Origin: Chitinophagaceae bacterium
GTDB lineage: Bacteria; Bacteroidota; Bacteroidia; Chitinophagales; Chitinophagaceae
Direction: 5' to 3'
NCBI GenBank assembly: GCA_004028795.1
Contig: SAIW01000010.1
Location: 62,001-126,000 of the forward strand
Length of the DNA stretch: 64,000 nucleotides
A model generated the notes under the pieces. That model made no database searches. It saw nothing but the letters and a program-made list of their open reading frames with translations, and was not told the origin of the DNA. This document shows positions 52,911 to 62,767 of this stretch, one piece after another; the stretch's first letter is position 1, and each line of letters starts with the position of its first letter. The translations under genes were made by a program, and so were the position numbers.

Positions 52911-54401
52911 ATGAGCAAGAATTTAAACAAGTACTTAACTAACAAAGTAAATAATTCTGCAGGTGTAGATCATACATCACACAAAACTAAGATTGTTGCA
53001 ACAGTCGGGCCTGCCTGCGACACACCTGAAAAATTATTAGAGTTGGTTAAAGCCGGTGTAAATGTTTTCCGCTTAAACTTTTCACATGGCACACATGAAG
53101 ATAAAGCAAGAATTATTCAGCATATAAGAGATATTAATGCATCCGAACCTTACAACATTTCAATTCTTGCAGACTTACAAGGGCCGAAATTACGTGTAGG
53201 TGAAATTGAAAATAATGCATTGGATTTACAGGTTGGAGATATACTAACTTTTACTAATACCAAATGCGTTGGTACTAAAGAAAAAATTTATGTTAGCTAT
53301 CCTGACTTGGCAGGCGATGTAAGAGTTGGCAATATTATTTTAATTGACGATGGTAAAATTGAAGTAAAAGTTGTTGGCATTACTAAAGAAAAAGATGTAA
53401 AAGTGCAGGTTACATTGGGTGGTATTCTTTCTTCAAAAAAAGGTATTAATCTTCCTGATACAAAAATTTCTTTACCTGCATTAACAGAAAAAGATTTAGT
53501 AGACCTTGAATTTATTATTGAACAACAATGCGATTGGGTAGCATTAAGCTTTGTTAGACATGTAAAAGATATTGTTATTCTTCGTAATAAATTAGATGAG
53601 AAGAAAAGCAAAACAAAAATTATTGCCAAGATTGAAAAGCCTGAAGCATTAGTAAACATTAGAGATATTATTGTTGAAAGTGATGGTATAATGGTAGCCC
53701 GTGGAGACTTAGGTGTTGAATTACCTGTTGAACAAATACCTTTAATTCAAAGAGATTTAATTCGTAAATGTATCCACCGTGCAAAACCTGTAATTGTTGC
53801 TACACAAATGATGGAAAGCATGATGGATAGAGTTAAACCTAACCGTAGTGAAATTACAGACGTTGCTAATGCTGTATTAGAAGGTGCAGATGCAGTAATG
53901 CTTAGCGGCGAAACTGCTGCAGGCCAGCACCCGGCATTGGTTGTTGAAACAATGCGTAAAATTATTCATCAGGTTGAAGAGACTGAATACCGTTATAACA
54001 GAGAAGAAGATTTAAAACCGCAACCGCACTCTCCTTCTTTCTTAAGCGACGCTGTTTGTTATAATGCCTGTAAAATTTCAAGAGACGTAAACGCTGATGC
54101 ATTAATTGGTATGACACAAAGTGGTTACACTGCATTTGTATTAAGCAGCTATAGACCCAAATCTCCTTTATTCATTTTTACTAAAGAAAAAAGCTTAATG
54201 AACCAATTGAGTTTAAGTTGGGGTGTCAGAGCTTTTTATTATGCTGAAGAAGATAGCTTAGATGATATTGTTTTCGACCAGATTGATATTTTAAAAGAAC
54301 GCGGATTCTTAAAATCTGGCGATGTTGTAGTAAACACAGGAAGCACTCCGGTACACATGCACTTACCAACAAACGTTTTAAAGATTACTAAAGTTGAATA
54401 A
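52911..54401 (+). CDS. pyk: Pyruvate kinase
   Basis: A 496-residue glycolytic enzyme that makes pyruvate and ATP from phosphoenolpyruvate. Landmarks are KIVATVGPACDTPEKLLELVKAGVNVFRLNFSHGTHE, IAKIEKPEALVNIRDIIVESDGIMVARGDLGVELP with the catalytic lysine and metal Glu/Asp, IVATQMMESMMDRVKPNRSEITDVANAVLEGADAVMLSGETAAG, and the allosteric C-domain. It lacks the extra C-terminal phosphohistidine-like domain of some relatives. It lies 26 bases after pfkA, so both probably share the operator-controlled promoter. A bidirectional terminator follows. Confidence 0.95.
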   Translation: MSKNLNKYLTNKVNNSAGVDHTSHKTKIVATVGPACDTPEKLLELVKAGVNVFRLNFSHGTHEDKARIIQHIRDINASEPYNISILADLQGPKLRVGEIENNALDLQVGDILTFTNTKCVGTKEKIYVSYPDLAGDVRVGNIILIDDGKIEVKVVGITKEKDVKVQVTLGGILSSKKGINLPDTKISLPALTEKDLVDLEFIIEQQCDWVALSFVRHVKDIVILRNKLDEKKSKTKIIAKIEKPEALVNIRDIIVESDGIMVARGDLGVELPVEQIPLIQRDLIRKCIHRAKPVIVATQMMESMMDRVKPNRSEITDVANAVLEGADAVMLSGETAAGQHPALVVETMRKIIHQVEETEYRYNREEDLKPQPHSPSFLSDAVCYNACKISRDVNADALIGMTQSGYTAFVLSSYRPKSPLFIFTKEKSLMNQLSLSWGVRAFYYAEEDSLDDIVFDQIDILKERGFLKSGDVVVNTGSTPVHMHLPTNVLKITKVE

Positions 54402-54419
54402 CAAACTATCATAATAAAT

Positions 54420-54450
54420 GAAAGAGCTTATCATATTGGTAAGCTCTTTC
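54420..54450. terminator. Bidirectional terminator between pyk and the lactonase gene
   Basis: GAAAGAGCTTA pairs perfectly with TAAGCTCTTTC (11 bp), with a nine-base loop and T-rich flanks. It ends the pfkA-pyk unit and the convergent lactonase gene. Confidence 0.88.
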
Positions 54451-54453
54451 TAT

Positions 54454-55560
54454 TTATTTCAGATCAGTCATTTTTATGCAAACAGGTTTTTCAACATTTA
54501 TTACTTGTCCGTTGGCTTCTAAAAAACCAGTAGCTTTTATAATTGTAAACACTACAATATTGTTACTGTCTCTATTAGCAACCAATAAAAATTTTCCCGT
54601 CGGGTCTATTGCAAAATTTCTCGGATGAACTCCATTGGTAGATTGATGACCGATTAGTCTTAGTCTACCATCACTTTGAACACCGTAGATAGATATGTCA
54701 TTAGCCTTTGCCCTGTTTGTGGTATATAAATATTGACCGTTAGGTGTTATATGAATATCAGCACTTCCCTTATCTTCTTTAATTCCTGTATTATCACTTT
54801 CAATAGTTTGCAACGCTGTTAGCTTACCATCATTATATGCATAAGCAATAACATTTCCTTTTAATTCATTAATAACATAAACGAATTTTTTATTGGGATG
54901 AAATGCCAAATGCCTTGGCCCGCTTCCATCTTCAACTTCGGTCGTTAAAACATTTTCTTCGTCTAAAGGTTTTTCATTTTTAGGGTTGAATTTATATGCA
55001 TACACTTTATCAGTTCCTAAATCATTCGAGAATAAAAATTTCTGATCAGGAGAAAAAACTGTACAATGCACGTGAGGTTTTGATTGACGAACAACATTCA
55101 CACCATAACCCTGATGTTCTATTGTTTGAACAGGTTCGTTCAAACTACCGTCTGTATTGGTTTTCATGATGCTTAATGTTCCACCTTTATAATTGGCAAC
55201 GGCAACCCAATTTCCTGTTGAATCAATATCAACAAAACAAGGCCCATCCCCTCCGCTTGAAACTTTATTAATAAATTTTAATTCCCCCTTTGTTTTATTG
55301 AACAATAAAGCATTTACTTCACTTTGCTCTGCTGTTTCGTTAACTGCATACACATTCTTTCCATTGGGTGAAACGCATAAATAAGACGGGTTATTCAAAC
55401 CTGAAATTTTATTGACAGGCGTTGCTGTTCCTAAAACAAAATTGAATTTATATAAGTGAATATCATTGGTGTAAGTACCTACCAACATGTAACATTCTTT
55501 TGTTTGAGCAAAAGATGTATAGGCAAAGAATAAACCAAATGCAACAAGCAAACGTTTCAT
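54454..55560 (-). CDS. Lactonase family beta-propeller protein (6-phosphogluconolactonase-like), secreted
   Basis: A 368-residue seven-bladed propeller of the YbhE/lactonase family, which can hydrolyse 6-phosphogluconolactone or other sugar lactones. A signal peptide (MKRLLVAFGLFFAYTSFAQ) makes a periplasmic location likely, which argues against the cytoplasmic pentose-phosphate role. Blade motifs include MLVGTYTNDIHLYKF, KPHVHCTVFSPDQKFLFSNDLG, GPRHLAFHPNKKFVYVIN and GVHPRNFAIDPTGKFLLVAN. It lies where rpoC would normally be, downstream of rpoB, but behind rpoB's terminator. Confidence 0.83.
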   Translation of the reverse strand: MKRLLVAFGLFFAYTSFAQTKECYMLVGTYTNDIHLYKFNFVLGTATPVNKISGLNNPSYLCVSPNGKNVYAVNETAEQSEVNALLFNKTKGELKFINKVSSGGDGPCFVDIDSTGNWVAVANYKGGTLSIMKTNTDGSLNEPVQTIEHQGYGVNVVRQSKPHVHCTVFSPDQKFLFSNDLGTDKVYAYKFNPKNEKPLDEENVLTTEVEDGSGPRHLAFHPNKKFVYVINELKGNVIAYAYNDGKLTALQTIESDNTGIKEDKGSADIHITPNGQYLYTTNRAKANDISIYGVQSDGRLRLIGHQSTNGVHPRNFAIDPTGKFLLVANRDSNNIVVFTIIKATGFLEANGQVINVEKPVCIKMTDLK

Positions 55561-55604
55561 AAATTTTTATTTGATAACAAGATAATGAATGAAAAAATAT
55601 GAGC

Positions 55605-55640
55605 AAGAAAAAAGCCACTCCAAAATCGGAATGGCTTTAT
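55605..55640 (-). terminator. Rho-independent terminator of rpoB
   Basis: On the minus strand AAAGCCATTCC pairs with GGAGTGGCTTT (11 bp, one G-U) and is followed by a T run. It lies 24 bases past the rpoB stop codon, showing that rpoB ends its transcript here and no rpoC follows. Confidence 0.88.
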
Positions 55641-55661
55641 ATGAATTGTTGAATTTAAATT

Positions 55662-58600
55662 TTACTCAAACTTTAAATCCAATCCTAAACCTCTTAATTC
55701 ATGTACCAATACATTGAATGATTCAGGAATACCTGCACGTGGAATGTTTTCGCCTTTTACAATAGCTTCATAAGTTTTCGCACGGCCGATAATATCATCA
55801 GATTTAATAGTCAATAACTCCTGTAAGATGTTAGCAGCACCATAAGCTTCTAATGCCCAAACCTCCATCTCACCAAATCTTTGACCACCAAACTGAGCCT
55901 TACCGCCCAACGGTTGTTGGGTAATTAAACTGTATGGTCCGATTGAACGGGCATGCATTTTATCATCAACCATGTGGTGCAACTTAATTACATAAATAAC
56001 ACCCACCGTTGCTTTTTGGTGGAAACGCTCGCCTGTTTCACCATCGTACAAATAAGTATGACCGTTTAAAGGAATGTTCGCATCATTACAATATTGCTCA
56101 ATTTCAGCAGTACTTGCACCATCAAAAATCGGTGTAGCAAAACGCATGTTTAATTTCTTACCGGCCCAACCTAAGATAGTTTCATAAATCTGTCCGAGGT
56201 TCATACGGGAAGGTACACCCAACGGGTTCAACACAATGTCAACCGGTGTTCCATCTTCCATAAAAGGCATATCTTCTGCACGTACAATCTTAGCAACAAT
56301 ACCTTTATTACCGTGACGACCGGCCATTTTATCACCCACTTTCAACTTACGTTTAACTGCGAGATAAACTTTCGCCAATTTCAATACACCAGCTGGTAAT
56401 TCATCACCAATTGAAATATTGAATTTTTCTCTCTTATATCTTCCTAACTCTTCGTTAAACTTAATAGTATAGTTGTGCAACAAAGTGTTGATATAATCAT
56501 CAGTTTCAGCTTCGCTTGTCCAACCTAAAGGATTTACACTTTGATAATCGATAGCTGCTAAATTTTTAGGATTGAACTTAGCACCTTTACCAATTAACAC
56601 TTCACCAAAGTTATTGCTTACACCGGCAGAAGCTTTATCTTTTAATAATTGCTGTAATTTGCTTAACAACTGCTCTTTAAGATCTTCAATATTTTGCTGA
56701 TGAATTTTCTCAACTTTTTCTAACTGAGCTTTTTCACGAACTTTTGAATTTTTATCTTTCTTAGCACGTTGGAACAATTTCTTATCAATTACAATACCTT
56801 CAGTTCCGTTCGGAGCTTTTAAAGAAGCATCTTTTGCATCTCCTGCTTTATCCCCGAAAATAGCACGTAATAGTTTTTCTTCAGGTGTAGGATCGCTTTC
56901 TCCTTTTGGAGTAATCTTTCCTATTAAAATATCTCCTTCTTTAATAGTAGCACCAATTCTTATAATACCGTTTTCATCCAAATCTTTAGTAGCTTCTTCA
57001 GAAACGTTTGGAATATCGGGCGTTAATTCTTCCTCACCTAATTTAGTATCACGAACTTCCAATTCATATTCTTCAATATGAACTGAAGTGTACCAGTCTT
57101 CACGTACTACTTTTTCATTAATTACAATCGCATCTTCAAAGTTGTAACCTTTCCAAGGCATGAACGCAACCTGTAAGTTTCTACCTAAAGCCAATTCGCC
57201 ATCTTTGGTTGCATAACCTTCAGTTAAGAAATCTCCTTTTTTAACTTTCTGTCCTTTTTTAACAGCCGGACGAAGGTTTATACAAGTAGCCTGATTTGTT
57301 TTAATAAATTTAGTTAGTTTATAAACTTTCAGGTCTTCTTCAAAGCTTACTAATCTGTCTAAATCATTTCTGTCGTAACGAACATGAATTTCTTTAGCGT
57401 CAACAAACTCTACAACACCATTACCTTCCGCATGAATCTGAATACGTGCATCTCGTGCAGCTTTTCCTTCCAATCCTGTGCCTACAATCGGAGCTTCAGG
57501 ACGAATTAACGGAACAGCCTGACGTTGCATGTTTGAACCCATCAATGCACGGTTAGCATCATCATGTTCTAAGAATGGAATTAAAGAAGCACTCAAACCA
57601 ACAATCTGGTTTGGAGCTACGTCCATATATTCTACTTCAGATTTATCTAAAATCGGGAAATCACCTGTTTGACGTGATACAACTTTTTCTTCTGCAAACT
57701 CTCCGTTATCTTTTAAAGGAGAATTACTTTGAGCAATTTTCGCTGTATCTTCTTCCTCCGCACTTAAGAAAGTTAATTCTTTCATATTCACTTTGCCGTT
57801 CTCAACTTTACGATAAGGCGTTTCAATAAAGCCCATATCGTTTACAGCAGCGTGAACACAAAGTGTAGAAATCAAACCGATGTTAGGACCCTCCGGAGTT
57901 TCAATAGTACATAAACGACCGTAGTGAGAATAATGCACGTCACGTACCTCGAAACCAGCTCTCTCTCTGCTTAAACCACCGGGTCCTAAAGCTGAAATAC
58001 GACGTTTGTGTGTAATTTCAGAAAGCGGATTGGTTTGGTCAAGAAATTGAGATAATTGAGAAGTACCGAAGAATGAGTTGATAACTGAAGAAAGTGTTCT
58101 TGCATTAATCAAATCAACCGGTGTAAATACCTCATTATCACGCACATTCATTCTTTCACGAATGGTACGTGCCATACGGGCTAAACCAACTCCGAATTGA
58201 GCATATAATTGTTCACCTACAGTTCTTACACGGCGGTTTGACAAGTGATCAATATCATCAATCTCGGCCTTCGCATTGGTTAAACGAACCAAATATTTGA
58301 TGATTTCAATGATATCCTGCTTAGTCAAAACCTTTTTAGTTAAAGGATATTCCAGGCCCAATTTTCTGTTGATTTTATAACGACCAACCTCTCCTAAATC
58401 ATAACGCTTATCAGAGAAGAATAATTTGTCTATAATACCACGTGCAGTTTCATTGTCTGGAGCATCTGCACCACGCAATTGGCGATAAATGTGTTGCACT
58501 GCTTCTAACTCACTGTTCGAAGTATCTTTATTTAAAGTGTTGTAAATAATTGCATAATCACCACCAACATCTTCTTTTTGTATAAATACATTCTTAACTT

Positions 58601-59465
58601 CTAATTCTACAATTGTATTGATAGCATCTTCATCCAAAACTGTATCACGCTCCATTACAATTTCATTACGCTCAATACTTACTACCTCACCGGTATCTTC
58701 ATCTACGAAATCTTCAACCCAGGTTCTCAATACACGGGCTGCTAATTTCTTACCAATATGTTTTTCCAATTCTTTTTTATCGGCAGCAACTTCATCAGCC
58801 ATACCGAATAATTCAAGAATATCTTTATCTGTTTCAAAACCAATTGAACGCAATAATGTAGTTACAGGGAATTTCTTTTTACGGTCAATATAAGCATACA
58901 TAACATTGTTAATGTCTGTAGCAAATTCCATCCACGCTCCTTTGAAAGGAATTACACGGGCAGAATAAATTTTTGTTCCGTTCGGGTGAACTGATTGACC
59001 GAAAAACACACCCGGTGAACGATGTAATTGAGAAACTACCACACGTTCTGCACCATTGATAACAAAAGTACCACGTGGTGTCATATAAGGAATATTGCCC
59101 AAGAATACATCCTGAACAATTGTTTGGAAATCTACGTGCTCTTCATCGTTACAACTTAAACGTAATTTGGCTTTTAAAGGCACAGCGTAAGTTAATCCGC
59201 GTTCCATACATTCTTCAATGCTGTAACGGGGAGGATCAATGAAGTAATCTAAAAATTCTAAAACGAAGATGTTACGGGTGTCTGTAATAGGAAAATTATC
59301 TTTAAACACACGGAACAAACCTTCCACATTACGCTTATCGGGCGTTGTTTCTAATTGAAAAAATTCTTTAAAAGATTCTAACTGAATGTCAAGTAAATCA
59401 GGGGCATCCGCTAAATGTTTTGTTTTACCGAAGTTTACCCTGTTGTGCAATGTTGTTGTAGACAT
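55662..59465 (-). CDS. rpoB: RNA polymerase beta subunit
   Basis: The complete 1267-residue beta subunit of RNA polymerase, which with beta-prime forms the catalytic core. Blocks in order: [12 protein letters not shown] and [14 protein letters not shown] at the start, [24 protein letters not shown], the rifampicin region [55 protein letters not shown], and [11 protein letters not shown], then [18 protein letters not shown]-like [21 protein letters not shown], and the C-terminus [18 protein letters not shown]. The rif-site residues usual for sensitivity (Asp, His, Ser) are kept. Its own promoter is visible upstream and a terminator downstream. rplL lies 0.95 kb upstream, beyond a gene on the other strand, and rpoC is absent from the window. 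Confidence 0.97.
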   Translation of the reverse strand: MSTTTLHNRVNFGKTKHLADAPDLLDIQLESFKEFFQLETTPDKRNVEGLFRVFKDNFPITDTRNIFVLEFLDYFIDPPRYSIEECMERGLTYAVPLKAKLRLSCNDEEHVDFQTIVQDVFLGNIPYMTPRGTFVINGAERVVVSQLHRSPGVFFGQSVHPNGTKIYSARVIPFKGAWMEFATDINNVMYAYIDRKKKFPVTTLLRSIGFETDKDILELFGMADEVAADKKELEKHIGKKLAARVLRTWVEDFVDEDTGEVVSIERNEIVMERDTVLDEDAINTIVELEVKNVFIQKEDVGGDYAIIYNTLNKDTSNSELEAVQHIYRQLRGADAPDNETARGIIDKLFFSDKRYDLGEVGRYKINRKLGLEYPLTKKVLTKQDIIEIIKYLVRLTNAKAEIDDIDHLSNRRVRTVGEQLYAQFGVGLARMARTIRERMNVRDNEVFTPVDLINARTLSSVINSFFGTSQLSQFLDQTNPLSEITHKRRISALGPGGLSRERAGFEVRDVHYSHYGRLCTIETPEGPNIGLISTLCVHAAVNDMGFIETPYRKVENGKVNMKELTFLSAEEEDTAKIAQSNSPLKDNGEFAEEKVVSRQTGDFPILDKSEVEYMDVAPNQIVGLSASLIPFLEHDDANRALMGSNMQRQAVPLIRPEAPIVGTGLEGKAARDARIQIHAEGNGVVEFVDAKEIHVRYDRNDLDRLVSFEEDLKVYKLTKFIKTNQATCINLRPAVKKGQKVKKGDFLTEGYATKDGELALGRNLQVAFMPWKGYNFEDAIVINEKVVREDWYTSVHIEEYELEVRDTKLGEEELTPDIPNVSEEATKDLDENGIIRIGATIKEGDILIGKITPKGESDPTPEEKLLRAIFGDKAGDAKDASLKAPNGTEGIVIDKKLFQRAKKDKNSKVREKAQLEKVEKIHQQNIEDLKEQLLSKLQQLLKDKASAGVSNNFGEVLIGKGAKFNPKNLAAIDYQSVNPLGWTSEAETDDYINTLLHNYTIKFNEELGRYKREKFNISIGDELPAGVLKLAKVYLAVKRKLKVGDKMAGRHGNKGIVAKIVRAEDMPFMEDGTPVDIVLNPLGVPSRMNLGQIYETILGWAGKKLNMRFATPIFDGASTAEIEQYCNDANIPLNGHTYLYDGETGERFHQKATVGVIYVIKLHHMVDDKMHARSIGPYSLITQQPLGGKAQFGGQRFGEMEVWALEAYGAANILQELLTIKSDDIIGRAKTYEAIVKGENIPRAGIPESFNVLVHELRGLGLDLKFE

Positions 59466-59571
59466 AATGTAATGTAAAGCCGGTTTTACTTTCGTAATGA
59501 TTACTGTAACAGTCTAATGGCCATAAACCGAACAGTATTTTGCTAATTAGCCTGAATTTAAAAAAGGATTG

Positions 59572-59601
59572 CAAAAGTAAGGATTGTGTTGGAATGACAA
59601 A
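59572..59601 (-). promoter_or_regulatory. rpoB promoter
   Basis: On the minus strand a -33 TTTTGTC (TTG at 59600-59598) and a -7 TACTTTTG (59579-59572) are separated by 18 bases, a near-consensus Bacteroidota promoter. It predicts a leader of about 100 bases before the rpoB ATG at 59465 and shows that rpoB is not dependent on the rpl promoter. Confidence 0.7.
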
Positions 59602-59716
59602 ATGAAAATTTCGCAGATTTACTCACATTACTGAATAAGGTTTATTCTAACAAAATTTTAGTAATTCTTTGATAAACCAAGCATTATCAAAGAACATCTT
59701 TTATAAAAATCATTTT

Positions 59717-60358
59717 ATGAAAAAAGCAGTTATAATAAGTTTAATACTCCTTTGCGGTTTTTATAGTGATGCTCAGGTATGGATGGGTTCTACCATTAGA
59801 ATCGGTGCCCCCAGAACCTATAGAAGAGGCCCTGGCAGGGAACCCGTAAAATACAACCCTTCAGTTGATTTTTCAATAGGATACGGATTTCCCAACCTCG
59901 ATAAAAATTTATTGAGTGATTTTTACGGATATTATCGCAGCAATGCTTCGCAAACCGGTCCTGTCAGCGGGTCTATTGATTATCAGTACAGTAAATACAA
60001 CAGTATTGGCATTTTAGCTACTTACGGAAAGGCGTCAGTACTTTACAACAGTTACGGCACTGCTTCTTCTTTTACCGGAAACATTGAGAGTTGGAGTGTG
60101 ATGTTAAATTTAATAAATTATATGCCGGGAACAGATAAGGTAAACCCCTATTTGAGAACAGCAATTGGTATTAATTCCGCTACAATTAATTATTTATACA
60201 ATGATGGTACACATGCATTTGGTTCAAATTCGCCATCAGATTTAGCTTATCAGGTTAGTTTAGGTGCCAAATTCGGGTTATCAAAGAAATCTTCTTTTTT
60301 TATTGAAGCGGGTTATGGAAAATATATTTTACAGGGAGGTTTATCATTTAAGTTCTGA
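59717..60358 (+). CDS. Outer-membrane beta-barrel-like protein between rpoB and rplL
   Basis: A 213-residue exported protein. The signal peptide starts at the ATG at 59717 (MKKAVIISLILLCGFYSDAQ); a longer frame begins upstream but would put extra residues before it. The mature part has alternating aromatic and polar strands (VDFSIGYGFPNLDKNLL, SIGILATYGKASVLYNSYG, WSVMLNLINYMPG, SFFIEAGYGKYILQGGLSFKF) and ends in Phe, the usual last residue of outer-membrane barrels. It stands on the opposite strand between rpoB and rplL, which separates two parts of a normally fixed cluster. Function unknown. Confidence 0.72.
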   Translation: MKKAVIISLILLCGFYSDAQVWMGSTIRIGAPRTYRRGPGREPVKYNPSVDFSIGYGFPNLDKNLLSDFYGYYRSNASQTGPVSGSIDYQYSKYNSIGILATYGKASVLYNSYGTASSFTGNIESWSVMLNLINYMPGTDKVNPYLRTAIGINSATINYLYNDGTHAFGSNSPSDLAYQVSLGAKFGLSKKSSFFIEAGYGKYILQGGLSFKF

Positions 60359-60361
60359 ATA

Positions 60362-60396
60362 ATAAAATAGCCCCGCAAATTGCGGGGCTATTTTAT
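60362..60396. terminator. Bidirectional terminator (barrel gene / rplL)
   Basis: ATAAAATAGCCCCGCA pairs with TGCGGGGCTATTTTAT, a 16-bp stem with a three-base loop. It lies between the convergent barrel gene and rplL, showing that the rplKAJL transcript ends before rpoB. Confidence 0.93.
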
Positions 60397-60417
60397 GACA
60401 AGTATTTTAAATTGAAA

Positions 60418-60795
60418 TTATTTGATTTCAACTTCAGCACCTGCATCTTTTAATTTAGCAGCTAATTCATCAGCTTCAGCTTTAGAAATACCTTCTTTAA
60501 CCGGTTTTGGAGCACCGTCAACTAAGTCTTTAGCTTCTTTCAAACCTAAACCTGTTAATTCTTTAACTACTTTCACAACACCTAATTTAGCTGCACCTGC
60601 ACTTTTTAAGATAACATCAAAAGATGTTTTCTCAGCTACTGCTGCACCACCGCCATCGCCACCTGCTGCTACAACTACTGCCGCTGCTGCAGCCGGCTCA
60701 ATGCCGTATTCAGATTTAAGCACATCTGCTAATTCCTGTACTTCTTTTACTGTTAAGCCTACTAATTGTTCGGCTAATGCTTTTACGTCTGCCAT
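60418..60795 (-). CDS. rplL: Ribosomal protein L7/L12
   Basis: A 125-residue acidic stalk protein present as dimers on L10, recruiting translation GTPases. The N-terminal dimer domain ([31 protein letters not shown]) is joined by an Ala/Gly hinge ([21 protein letters not shown]) to the C-terminal domain [48 protein letters not shown]. The length is typical. It follows rplJ by about 100 bases and precedes a strong terminator rather than rpoB. Confidence 0.97.
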   Translation of the reverse strand: MADVKALAEQLVGLTVKEVQELADVLKSEYGIEPAAAAAVVVAAGGDGGGAAVAEKTSFDVILKSAGAAKLGVVKVVKELTGLGLKEAKDLVDGAPKPVKEGISKAEADELAAKLKDAGAEVEIK

Positions 60796-60895
60796 ATTTT
60801 TACTTTTTAACCGCCTTCATAGTTTTATCTCCGGCGGATGGTTAATGAATATGCCTTTATTTTAAACCCATCCGGCAAGGGTAATATTTTAATAA
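60796..60895 (-). promoter_or_regulatory. Structured rplJ-rplL intergenic leader
   Basis: On the minus strand AACC-AT-CCGCC pairs with GGCGGTT across a 17-base loop just before the rplL ATG. Upstream, GCCGGATGG can pair in part with CCATCCG, giving two possible folds. Such a switch may tune L7/L12 synthesis, which must exceed that of L10. This is inferred from sequence complementarity only. Confidence 0.4.
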
Positions 60896-61411
60896 TTATT
60901 CTGCTGTAGCTGTTTCAGCTTGCTTTTCGTGATGGTGCAATAAAGCAGCCAATACACGTTTTGCAGGAGATTGTAACAATCCGATTACTTCTCCAATTAA
61001 TTCATTCTTAGTCTTAATCTGAGTAAGTGCTTTAAGATTGTTATCGCCGGCATAAACATCGCCATTAATAAAAGCAGCTTTCAACACCGGTTTTTCGCCA
61101 TTGCTTTCTTTTCTGAAAGAAGAAATAATCAAAGCCGGCTCTTTAGGATTTTCGCTGAATAGTAATGCAGTTACATTATTTAAAGCTGCATAAACACCTG
61201 AATATTTTTCAGCATCAATAGACTCTAATGCCTTCTTAATCAATGTATTTTTAGCAACTCTCATTTCTACTTGTTTATCAAAACAAGCTCTGCGTAATTT
61301 ACCGATTTGGTCTACTGTAAGCGACTCAGTATCGGTAACATAGAAATTATTGTATTGTGAGAATTTCTCTTTGAGAACTTCAATCACTTCATTTTTTTGA
61401 TCTTTTGTCAT
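60896..61411 (-). CDS. rplJ: Ribosomal protein L10
   Basis: A 171-residue stalk-base protein that holds L7/L12 dimers. The N-terminal domain (MTKDQKNEVIEVLKEKFSQYNNFYVTDTESLTVDQIGKLRRACFDKQVEMRVAKNTLIKKAL) binds 23S rRNA, and the C-terminal helix (SPAKRVLAALLHHHEKQAETATAE) binds L7/L12 dimers. The order rplK-rplA-rplJ-rplL is kept. The 49-base gap to rplA has GTGGAGTCTTCGGACA, a possible L10 autoregulatory site. Confidence 0.96.
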   Translation of the reverse strand: MTKDQKNEVIEVLKEKFSQYNNFYVTDTESLTVDQIGKLRRACFDKQVEMRVAKNTLIKKALESIDAEKYSGVYAALNNVTALLFSENPKEPALIISSFRKESNGEKPVLKAAFINGDVYAGDNNLKALTQIKTKNELIGEVIGLLQSPAKRVLAALLHHHEKQAETATAE

Positions 61412-61460
61412 AACTAATTTGTTTTAGTAACCCGTTTCATTGTCCGAAGACTCCACAGGA

Positions 61461-62153
61461 TTAGTTAGCTAATGTTTTAACATCTAATGCAATTCCAGGG
61501 CTCATGCTGCTTGCCATGCTAACACCTTTCAAGTAAATACCTTTTGCAGAAGATGGTTTTAATTTATTAATTGCGTTAATTAATTCAGTACTGTTTTCAG
61601 CAATTTTTTCAGCAGTGAAAGAAACACGACCTATTGATGCATGAACAATACCTGTTTTATCAACTTTAAATGCAATTTTACCACCTTTAACTTCATTAAC
61701 AGCGGCAGCAACATCATTGGTTACTGTTCCTGTTTTAGGGTTTGGCATTAAGTTACGAGGGCCTAATACTTTACCTAATTTACCAATTTTAGGCATAACA
61801 GAAGGTGTAGCAACAATAACATCTACATCTACCCAGCCGCTTTCAATTTTTGTGATAAATTCATCTAAACCAACATAATCAGCACCTGCTTCTTTAGCAG
61901 CAGCCTCTTTATCTGGAGTACATAATACTAATACTTTTTTTGTTTTACCTGTTCCATGAGGTAAAGTTACTGTTCCGCGAACTTGCTGGTCTGCTTTTTT
62001 AGGGTCAACACCTAAACGAATATGCAAATCAACAGAGCTGTCGAATTTTGTACAGTTAATTTCTTTTACTAATGCAGAAGCATCTTTAAGGGAATAAACT
62101 TTGTTTTTATCCACCTTAGCTTCAGCAGCTTTTCTTTTTTTAGTCAATGACAT
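61461..62153 (-). CDS. rplA: Ribosomal protein L1
   Basis: A 230-residue protein of the mobile L1 stalk of the 50S subunit that helps release deacylated tRNA and represses its own operon. Landmarks are [120 protein letters not shown] and the C-terminal [26 protein letters not shown]. It is 26 bases downstream of rplK. Confidence 0.97.
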   Translation of the reverse strand: MSLTKKRKAAEAKVDKNKVYSLKDASALVKEINCTKFDSSVDLHIRLGVDPKKADQQVRGTVTLPHGTGKTKKVLVLCTPDKEAAAKEAGADYVGLDEFITKIESGWVDVDVIVATPSVMPKIGKLGKVLGPRNLMPNPKTGTVTNDVAAAVNEVKGGKIAFKVDKTGIVHASIGRVSFTAEKIAENSTELINAINKLKPSSAKGIYLKGVSMASSMSPGIALDVKTLAN

Positions 62154-62179
62154 TTTTAAAGATTTTTAAAGTGAATAAA

Positions 62180-62623
62180 TTAATTTTCCCAAGGTGCTTT
62201 TCCATCAACCGTTAAACCCATGCTACGTGCAGTACCGGCTACCATGCTCATAGCACTTTCTAACTTGAAACAGTTCAAATCAGGCATTTTATCTTTTGCG
62301 ATAGCCTCAATTTGAGTCCAGGTTACTTTACCAACTTTAGCACGATTACTTTCTTTACTACCTTTCTGAAGTTTTGCCGCTTCCATTAATTGAACAGCAG
62401 CAGGAGCAGTTTTAATTACAAAGTCGAAAGACTTATCTGTATAAACTGTGATAATAACGGGAACAACTTTTCCCATTTTATCCTGAGTTCTTGCATTAAA
62501 TTGTTTGCAGAACTCCATAATGTTAACACCCTTTGAACCGAGTGCCGGACCTACCGGAGGTGCGGGGTTAGCCTGACCACCTTTAACCTGCAGCTTTACA
62601 AAGCCGGAGATTTCTTTAGCCAT
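62180..62623 (-). CDS. rplK: Ribosomal protein L11
   Basis: A 147-residue protein of the GTPase-associated centre. [41 protein letters not shown] forms the N-terminal domain, and [50 protein letters not shown] the rRNA-binding C-terminal domain. It is first in the rplK-rplA-rplJ-rplL unit. The usual upstream genes nusG and secE are not present; a DUF2264 gene lies there. Confidence 0.97.
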   Translation of the reverse strand: MAKEISGFVKLQVKGGQANPAPPVGPALGSKGVNIMEFCKQFNARTQDKMGKVVPVIITVYTDKSFDFVIKTAPAAVQLMEAAKLQKGSKESNRAKVGKVTWTQIEAIAKDKMPDLNCFKLESAMSMVAGTARSMGLTVDGKAPWEN

Positions 62624-62647
62624 TTTAATTGATTTTTATTGGTTTTA

Positions 62648-62690
62648 ACGTTAAGCCTGAGCTTAACTCCCAAGCTGCTTTTCAGCAGAT
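62648..62690 (-). promoter_or_regulatory. rplK leader hairpins (candidate L1-binding region)
   Basis: Two hairpins lie between the promoter and rplK: CTGCT with AGCAG (62675-62688) and GTTAAGC with GCTTAAC across a four-base loop (62650-62667). In other bacteria L1 represses this operon by binding the leader. The match here is structural only and unproved. Confidence 0.4.
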
Positions 62691-62730
62691 TTTCAAATCA
62701 TTCTTAGTTAAAAGAACTTTTTTGGGACTG

Positions 62731-62762
62731 CAAAAGTAGGGGAATGAACTATTACTAACAAA
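62731..62762 (-). promoter_or_regulatory. rplKAJL promoter
   Basis: On the minus strand a -33 TTTTGTTAG (TTG at 62761-62759) and a -7 TACTTTTG (62738-62731) are separated by 20 bases, matching the Bacteroidota consensus. The leader before the rplK ATG is about 100 bases. The -33 element abuts the stop codon of the DUF2264 gene. Confidence 0.75.
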
Positions 62763-62767
62763 AGATT

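Noticed and set aside
54454-55560. Diverged or truncated rpoC next to rpoB
   Set aside because: The sequence is a clear beta-propeller lactonase with a signal peptide and no polymerase motif.
60422-60865. 147-residue open frame antisense to rplL
   Set aside because: It is the mirror of the Ala/Gly-rich rplL coding sequence; the rplL frame is certain.
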